NCBI GenBank assembly: GCA_030695415.1
Contig: JAUYQZ010000046.1
Location: forward strand, 62,001 to 126,000
Origin: Hylemonella sp.
Lineage (GTDB): Bacteria; Pseudomonadota; Gammaproteobacteria; Burkholderiales; Burkholderiaceae_C
Length of the DNA: 64,000 nt
Direction of reading: 5' to 3'
The translations under genes were made by a program, and so were the position numbers. Positions 58,488 through 64,000 of this stretch are shown here, piece by piece. Each line of letters starts with the position of its first letter. The first letter of the stretch is position 1. The notes beneath the pieces were generated by a model. The model was not told the DNA's origin and made no database searches. It saw only the letters and a list, made by a program, of their open reading frames with translations.

Positions 58488-59375
58488 TTGACGCCCGCGA
58501 CCCGGGGAGTGGCGCTCTCCGTACTCGCCTCGACACTGTTCGGGGTGATGTATTACTACACCTCCCTGCTCGCGCCCCTGGACGGCGAGCAGATCTTCGG
58601 CTGGCGCATGTTGCTGACCGTGCCCTTGATGACCGCCTTTCTGCTGGCCGGCGGCGACTGGCAACTCGTGCGCGCCACCGCTGCACGTCTGCGCGCCGAA
58701 CCCCGCTTGTGGCTGGTGCTGCCCCTCTCGTCGGCCCTGCTGGGCGTGCAGCTCTGGCTCTTCCTCTGGGCGCCGCCCAACGGGCGCGCGCTTGACGTGT
58801 CGCTGGGCTATTTCATGCTGCCACTGACCATGGTGCTGACCGGCCGGCTGGTCTATGGCGAGCGCCTCACACTCCTGCAGCGCCTGGCCGTACTAAGCGC
58901 TGGCGCCGGCGTGCTGCACGAACTCTGGCGCGTGGGCAGCTTCAGCTGGACCGCGGCGATCGTGGCCCTGGGCTACCCGCTGTACTTCGTGCTGCGCCGG
59001 CGCTACCGCACGGACCACCTGGGGGGCCTCTGGTTCGACATGCTGTTCATGCTTCCGCTGGCGGCCTGGTTCGCACTGGGCGTGGCGCCGGGCCTGGCTG
59101 TCTACGCGCAGCAGCCTGCCCTGTGGGGTCTGGTACCCGTCCTTGGCCTGATCAGCGCCACGGCCCTGGTGAGCTACATCCTTTCCAGCCGCCTGCTGCC
59201 CCTGGGCCTGTTCGGCCTGCTGGGGTATGTGGAGCCGGTGCTGCTGGTGGGTGTGGCCTTGCTGCTGGGCGAACGCATCGCTCCCGGGCAGTGGTGGACC
59301 TACGGGCCGGTCTGGCTCGCCGTCGGCCTGCTGGTCCTCGAAGGTCTGCTCAAGCTGCGTCGGCAAACACCCTAG
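58488..59375 (+). CDS. RarD-like EamA transporter
   Basis: 295 residues with about ten membrane segments: GVALSVLASTLFGVMYYYTSLLAPLDGEQIFGWRMLLTVP is RarD-like, and a second EamA repeat follows. The substrate is unknown. The start is a TTG at 58488 with no good ribosome-binding site; it is 10 bases downstream of the stomatin gene, and the reading starts here because no ATG is available before the first membrane segment. Hence the exact start is uncertain. Confidence 0.82.
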   Translation: MTPATRGVALSVLASTLFGVMYYYTSLLAPLDGEQIFGWRMLLTVPLMTAFLLAGGDWQLVRATAARLRAEPRLWLVLPLSSALLGVQLWLFLWAPPNGRALDVSLGYFMLPLTMVLTGRLVYGERLTLLQRLAVLSAGAGVLHELWRVGSFSWTAAIVALGYPLYFVLRRRYRTDHLGGLWFDMLFMLPLAAWFALGVAPGLAVYAQQPALWGLVPVLGLISATALVSYILSSRLLPLGLFGLLGYVEPVLLVGVALLLGERIAPGQWWTYGPVWLAVGLLVLEGLLKLRRQTP

Positions 59376-59513
59376 TGCGGACAGCAACGCATTGCCCTGA
59401 TATTTCGATACCGACATCCACCCAGCCTGTGGCGCCCCCTCCGACGCCGTCCAGCGCCTGGCGGCGCGCGTAGCTTCAGCCGGTCCTCGTAGAAATTCGG
59501 GTACAAAGCCGCT

Positions 59514-60695
59514 ATGCCGTCATTTCTTCCCATCCGCCTTTGTGTCCTGGCTTCGATGCTGGTCTTCGCCAGTCTCGTCGCGGGCTGCAGAAGTCAGCCG
59601 GCCCCGGTCGAGCAACTGAGCGCCGAAGCCACCCTGGGGGAGAAAGCTTTCAACGACCCCGCCCTCTCGGCCTCCGGGCGCATGTCATGCGCGACCTGCC
59701 ATGCCCCGGCCTTCGGCCAGGCATCCCCCAATGCGCTGGCCGTTCAGTTCGGCGGCCCGGAGCTTAACCAGCCCGGCCTGCGTACCTCCCAGCCCCTGCG
59801 CTACCTGGCCACCAACACCGCCTTCCATTTTGATTCCGAAGGCAAGGCCAGGGGTGGCTTCTTCTGGGATGGGCGTGCCGACTCCATGGCTCAGCAGGCG
59901 GGCGGCCCTTTGCTCAGCCCCTTCGAGATGGCCAATGCGGACAAGGCTGCGGTGGTGCGCAAGATCGCCAGCGCCGCCTGGGCCGCCGATTTCAAGGTGC
60001 TCTATGGAGCAGACGTCCTGAACGATACGGACAGCGCCTTCGACAAGCTGACCTTAGCGCTGCAGCGCTTCCAGATCGAGGACACCGTCAAGCGCGGCTA
60101 CACCAGCAAGTACGACGAGGTGCTGCGCCAGCGGGCCTCCCTGACGGTCCAGGAAGCCCGGGGGCTGCATTTGTTCAATGACCCGGCCAAGGGCAACTGC
60201 GCGGCCTGCCACACTTCGGAGAAGGGTGCCGACGGCAGTCCCCCGCTCTTCACCGACTTCAGCTACGACAACCTGGGATTGCCGCGCAATCCTGAGATTC
60301 CTGCCAATGCCGACCCGAAGTACTTTGACCTGGGCCTGTGCAAACGGGCCGAGCTGCGTCAGCGGGACGAACTCTGCGGTGCCTTCAAGGTGCCTTCGCT
60401 GCGCAATGTCGCGCAACGGCAGGCCTATTTCCACAACGGCAAGTTCAAGACGCTCAAGGACGCCATGACTTTCTATGTCGAGCGCGACACCCACCCTGAA
60501 AAGTGGTATCCCCGCGGGCCGGACGGCCGCGTGCAGAAATTCAACGATCTGCCCGCCCGCTACCACCGCAACGTCAATGTGAGCGAGGTGCCTTACGACC
60601 GCAAGCGCGGGGAGGCGCCGGCCTTGAACGAGGCGGAGATCGAGGATGTCATCGCTTTCCTGCAGACGCTGAACGACGGGTGGAAAGGCGATTGA
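59514..60695 (+). CDS. Di-haem cytochrome c peroxidase/MauG-family lipoprotein
   Basis: 393 residues. A lipobox LVAGC (Cys about 24) indicates a lipoprotein. Two c-type haem sites are present: CATCH near residue 58 and CAACH near 228, as in bacterial cytochrome c peroxidase and MauG. The segments FWDGRADSMAQQ, GGPLLSPFEM, SLRNVAQRQAYFHNGKF and LPARYHRNVN match the family. The acceptor could be hydrogen peroxide or a modified amino-acid radical in a protein; which of the two cannot be told. It acts at the periplasmic face. No obvious partner gene. Confidence 0.9.
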   Translation: MPSFLPIRLCVLASMLVFASLVAGCRSQPAPVEQLSAEATLGEKAFNDPALSASGRMSCATCHAPAFGQASPNALAVQFGGPELNQPGLRTSQPLRYLATNTAFHFDSEGKARGGFFWDGRADSMAQQAGGPLLSPFEMANADKAAVVRKIASAAWAADFKVLYGADVLNDTDSAFDKLTLALQRFQIEDTVKRGYTSKYDEVLRQRASLTVQEARGLHLFNDPAKGNCAACHTSEKGADGSPPLFTDFSYDNLGLPRNPEIPANADPKYFDLGLCKRAELRQRDELCGAFKVPSLRNVAQRQAYFHNGKFKTLKDAMTFYVERDTHPEKWYPRGPDGRVQKFNDLPARYHRNVNVSEVPYDRKRGEAPALNEAEIEDVIAFLQTLNDGWKGD

Positions 60696-60820
60696 GCCTC
60701 TCCGGGAAGCGGTGGGGGACCCCCGCGAAGGGTGGCGGGCGTGTCGGCCTGCAGGGCGGGATGGCTCGAAATTCGTCTTGCGCGAATTTCTCGGGGCTGC
60801 GCCCCCGCGCTACGCGCGTC

Positions 60821-60847
60821 CAGAAACAGTCCCCCGGACTGTTTCTG
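60821..60847. repeat. Perfect 12-base inverted repeat
   Basis: CAGAAACAGTCC (60821-60832) and GGACTGTTTCTG (60836-60847) pair perfectly across a CCC loop. There is no T-run, so it is not an obvious intrinsic terminator. Confidence 0.85.
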
Positions 60848-60871
60848 AGCGAACCGGGACGCGGTTTCTCA

Positions 60872-60890
60872 CCCGCCCTCTCCGCCAAAA
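60872..60890 (+). repeat. Inverted copy of the tRNA-Ser 3' end
   Basis: Nineteen bases match exactly, in inverted orientation, the 3' end of the tRNA-Ser gene at 60924-60942, including its CCA and flanking TTTT. A degenerate T-arm (GCGGTTTCTCA) precedes it. The two copies flank the tRNA terminator hairpin. Confidence 0.85.
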
Positions 60891-60892
60891 CA

Positions 60893-60919
60893 AAAGGCCC
60901 ACGCACTGCGTGGGCCTTT
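60893..60919 (-). terminator. Intrinsic terminator of tRNA-Ser
   Basis: Arms AAAGGCCCACGC (60893-60904) and GCGTGGGCCTTT (60908-60919) surround a three-base loop. Read on the minus strand, it lies just after the tRNA 3' end and is followed by TTTTGTTTT-like sequence. Confidence 0.8.
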
Positions 60920-60925
60920 GCATTT

Positions 60926-61016
<91 letters not shown>

Positions 61017-61080
61017 GAAGCCCGTGATTGTAGCCGAGCCTGAGCCCGCCCCGGGCCGGGGCCGATGAAAACGGCCAAAG

Positions 61081-61104
61081 AAAAAGCGCCTGCGGGCGCT
61101 TTTT
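61081..61104 (-). terminator. Intrinsic terminator after the amino acid-binding protein gene
   Basis: AAAAAGCGCC (61081-61090) and GGCGCTTTTT (61095-61104) form a ten-base stem with a four-base loop, symmetrical and usable in both directions. It lies 22 bases beyond the stop at 61127. Confidence 0.85.
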
Positions 61105-61126
61105 CAGGGAGCACGGCGCGACGTGA

Positions 61127-62290
61127 TCAGCGGATCACGGCCAGCTGCTCGCGCTTGTCGCCCTTGTAGGTGAACAGGGTCAGCGCGCCATTCTTGATGT
61201 CGCCCTTGGCGTCAAAGGCGATGGGGCCGGTTACGCCCTTGTAGTCGGAGGCAGCCAGCACAGGCAGGTACTTGGCGGGATCCGACGAACCAGCCTTGAC
61301 CATGGCAGCGACCATGAGCTTGGTGGCGTCGTACACGTAAGGCGAATAGAGCTGCACGTCGACGTTGAACTTGGCCTTGAAATCGGCGCGGAACTTGTCC
61401 ATGCCGGCCTTGCCTTCACCCTCGACACCGCCGGCTTCAGCGCAGAACACCTGCTCACTGCCGATGGCGTCGCCCGCGAGCTTGCTCAGCTCGGCCGTGC
61501 AGATGCCGTCGCCGCCCATGAACTTGGCGGTGATGCCCAGCGACTTCATCTGCTTGAGCATGGGGCCGCCCACGGCGTCCATGCCGCCGAAGAAGACCAC
61601 ATCCGGCTTCTTGCCCTTGATGCTGGTCAGGATGGCGTTGAAGTCGGTGGCCTTGTCGGTCGTGAACTCCTTGGCCACGACCTTGGCACCAGCCGCCTCG
61701 GCAGCCTTGGTGAATTCCTCGGCCACGCCCTGGCCGTAGGCGGTGCGGTCGTCGATCACGGCCACGTTCTTGGCCTTGAGGGTGCCCACAGCGTACTTGC
61801 CCAACGTGCTACCCAGGTGCACGTCATCGGCCACGACGCGGAAGGCCGTCTTGTAGCCCTGGCGGGTGTACTTGGGGTTGGTGGCGGAGGGGGAAATCTG
61901 GGGGATGCCGGCATCGCTGTAGATCTTGGAGGCCGGAATGGTGGTGCCCGAGTTCAGGTGGCCGATGACGCCGACAACCTTGGCATCGGCCAGCTTCTGG
62001 GCCACGGCGGTGCCCTGCTTGGGATCGGCGCCGTCGTCCTCGGCCATCAGCTCCAGCTTGACCTTCTTGCCGTCGATGGTGACGCCGGCGGCGTTGAGCT
62101 CGTCGATCGCCATGCGCGCACCGTACTCATTGTCCTTGCCCAGGTGGGCAATCGCCCCACTGATCGGGCCAACGTGGCCAATCTTCACGACCGGCACCGC
62201 AGGGGCGGCGTCCTCCTTCTTGCCGCAGGCAACCAGCAGGGCCGCAGCCGCGACGACGGCCAGAACACGATTCACTTGATTCACGGGCAT
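61127..62290 (-). CDS. Branched-chain amino acid ABC transporter substrate-binding lipoprotein
   Basis: 387 residues from ATG at 62290 (MPVNQVNRVLAVV), which has GGAG six bases upstream; an in-frame ATG four codons earlier lacks such a site. A lipobox ALLVAC (Cys about 22) is followed by KIGHVGPISGAIAHLGKDNEYGARMAIDELNAAG, typical of LivJ/LivK-type periplasmic binding proteins. The usual Ser/Thr and Tyr ligand regions are present (GTTIPASKIY, SPSATNPKYTRQG). It stands apart from permease and ATPase genes, which must lie elsewhere. Confidence 0.93.
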   Translation of the reverse strand: MPVNQVNRVLAVVAAAALLVACGKKEDAAPAVPVVKIGHVGPISGAIAHLGKDNEYGARMAIDELNAAGVTIDGKKVKLELMAEDDGADPKQGTAVAQKLADAKVVGVIGHLNSGTTIPASKIYSDAGIPQISPSATNPKYTRQGYKTAFRVVADDVHLGSTLGKYAVGTLKAKNVAVIDDRTAYGQGVAEEFTKAAEAAGAKVVAKEFTTDKATDFNAILTSIKGKKPDVVFFGGMDAVGGPMLKQMKSLGITAKFMGGDGICTAELSKLAGDAIGSEQVFCAEAGGVEGEGKAGMDKFRADFKAKFNVDVQLYSPYVYDATKLMVAAMVKAGSSDPAKYLPVLAASDYKGVTGPIAFDAKGDIKNGALTLFTYKGDKREQLAVIR

Positions 62291-62395
62291 GGCGAACTCC
62301 ATTATTTTGAAACAGGCAGGTGGAAAAACTGACGACCGCAAGCCTACCTCAAATTGCGCCAGCCGCAACCTTACCCCCATACGGACGATGGCGAA

Positions 62396-62701
62396 TCAGC
62401 CGGCCCGGCGCACCGGCAAAGCGGTCTCGGCAGTTTCCGCGGTTACCGCCTGGGTGACGGCCTTGCGCACGGCGTTGTCCACGCGCTGGCGGATGCGCGG
62501 GGCCAGCTCCTTCATCTGCTCCTGCAGGGCATCGGCCACAACCTGCTGCACCCGGGCATCCAGCGTCCGCTCCAGGTGCTGCAACACGCGCTGCACCAGC
62601 GCCTCCTCCAGCTCGCCCGGGGCGCCCGGCGCGGCAGGCACATCCACCACCTCGGTCAGGGTGGGCAGGGTACGCAAGAGCTTCTTCGAAAGAGCGGGCA
62701 T
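62396..62701 (-). CDS. DUF2486 family protein
   Basis: 101 residues, mostly a charged helical protein with ELEEALVQRVLQHLERTLDARVQQVVADALQEQ likely to form a coiled coil. The DUF2486 family occurs between holC and pepA in Burkholderiales, as here. Function is unknown. Stop overlaps no gene, but the start overlaps the holC stop by one base, so it is probably translated together with holC. Confidence 0.8.
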   Translation of the reverse strand: MPALSKKLLRTLPTLTEVVDVPAAPGAPGELEEALVQRVLQHLERTLDARVQQVVADALQEQMKELAPRIRQRVDNAVRKAVTQAVTAETAETALPVRRAG

Positions 62702-63138
62702 CAGTTGGCCCCCTTGAGGTTCAAATCATGGCGGACGATCTCGTAGCCGAGTTCGGTGTACTGCTTCCAGCGTCCGCGCGCCAATTGCCGGTCTTCGTCG
62801 TCCAGGCTGACCACCTCGATTACCCGCTCATAGTGGTCAAAGCCGGCCGGCAGCTGTGTGCCCAGATTGAGCAGCACCTGGCGGTGCGGCAGGGCCTGCG
62901 CCGGCGCCTCAGTCAGCACCACGGGTGAGGCCGCGAGCAGGCCGGGCTCGGCAGGCTGACGCACATGGGCGATGAAATCGGTCTGGGAAAAGGTCCACAA
63001 GAGCGCGTCGAGTCTGGCCAGGGCGTCGGCCGGCGCCGTGACCACCACGCGCGAACCGGTGGTCACCGCCTTGCGCAGCAGGCGGCAGGCATAGGCCAGC
63101 TTGTCCGGCGCGTTGAAATGGAAAGCGACTTCGGTCAT
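62701..63138 (-). CDS. holC: DNA polymerase III chi subunit
   Basis: 145 residues. The chi family opening VAFHFNAPDKLAYACRLLRKAVTTGSRVVV and the typical ALLWTFSQTDFIAHV segment are present. Chi joins the clamp loader to single-strand binding protein. It follows pepA by 20 bases and precedes the DUF2486 gene, a Burkholderiales order. Confidence 0.94.
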   Translation of the reverse strand: MTEVAFHFNAPDKLAYACRLLRKAVTTGSRVVVTAPADALARLDALLWTFSQTDFIAHVRQPAEPGLLAASPVVLTEAPAQALPHRQVLLNLGTQLPAGFDHYERVIEVVSLDDEDRQLARGRWKQYTELGYEIVRHDLNLKGAN

Positions 63139-63158
63139 GCTGCTGCGCGCCCTGACTC

Positions 63159-64000
<842 letters not shown>

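Overview
The window is GC-rich, densely coded chromosome from a betaproteobacterium, most likely Burkholderiales and close to Comamonadaceae. The evidence is gene order typical of that group: mltG-tmk-holB-pilZ-tatD; rimP-nusA-infB-rbfA-truB-typA; a DUF2486 gene between holC and pepA; and divergent ratA-rnfH and smpB. There are no phage, transposon, CRISPR or plasmid genes. One RNA gene, tRNA-Ser(GGA), is present.

Layout. 1-3.4 kb: a membrane-bound GGDEF/EAL protein (cut by the window edge) and a FeeM-like N-acyl amino acid synthase. 3.6-11.1 kb: tex, an HDOD protein, a patatin-like lipase, an iron-dependent alcohol dehydrogenase, a family IV esterase and a thioesterase-acetyltransferase fusion. 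11.1-15.9 kb: ygfZ, then mltG-tmk-holB-pilZ-tatD. 16.2-25.9 kb: a chemosensory operon of the PilG/PilH/PilI/PilJ/ChpA type, with three response regulators, three CheW-like proteins, one receptor and one hybrid CheA. It is followed on the same strand by two genes for sulfolactate synthesis (comA, comB). 26.1-27.6 kb: a cyclase-FHA gene and an orphan gene bordered by AT-rich DNA. 27.6-32.6 kb: LD-carboxypeptidase, a TadA-haloalkane dehalogenase fusion, a PaiB-like protein and a PcfJ-like protein. 32.6-39.9 kb: guaA, guaB, ratA/rnfH, smpB, a 3-hydroxyisobutyryl-CoA hydrolase-like gene and an EamA transporter. 39.9-48.1 kb: the translation/transcription operon rimP-nusA-infB-rbfA-truB-typA, read leftward. 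48.2-53.8 kb: a Yej-type peptide importer. 53.8-60.7 kb: fabI, an Orn/Lys/Arg decarboxylase, an NfeD-SPFH pair, a RarD-like transporter and a di-haem peroxidase-like lipoprotein. 60.7-64 kb: a palindrome-rich spacer, tRNA-Ser, a branched-chain amino acid binding lipoprotein, DUF2486, holC and partial pepA.

The most unusual content is the comA-comB pair (phosphosulfolactate synthase and phosphatase) at the end of a twitching-type chemosensory operon. The two enzymes together would turn phosphoenolpyruvate and sulfite into sulfolactate, and no other coenzyme M gene is visible nearby. Other items worth attention are two gene fusions, an intrinsic terminator in the rimP leader, and an inverted copy of the tRNA-Ser 3' end inside a hairpin-rich spacer.
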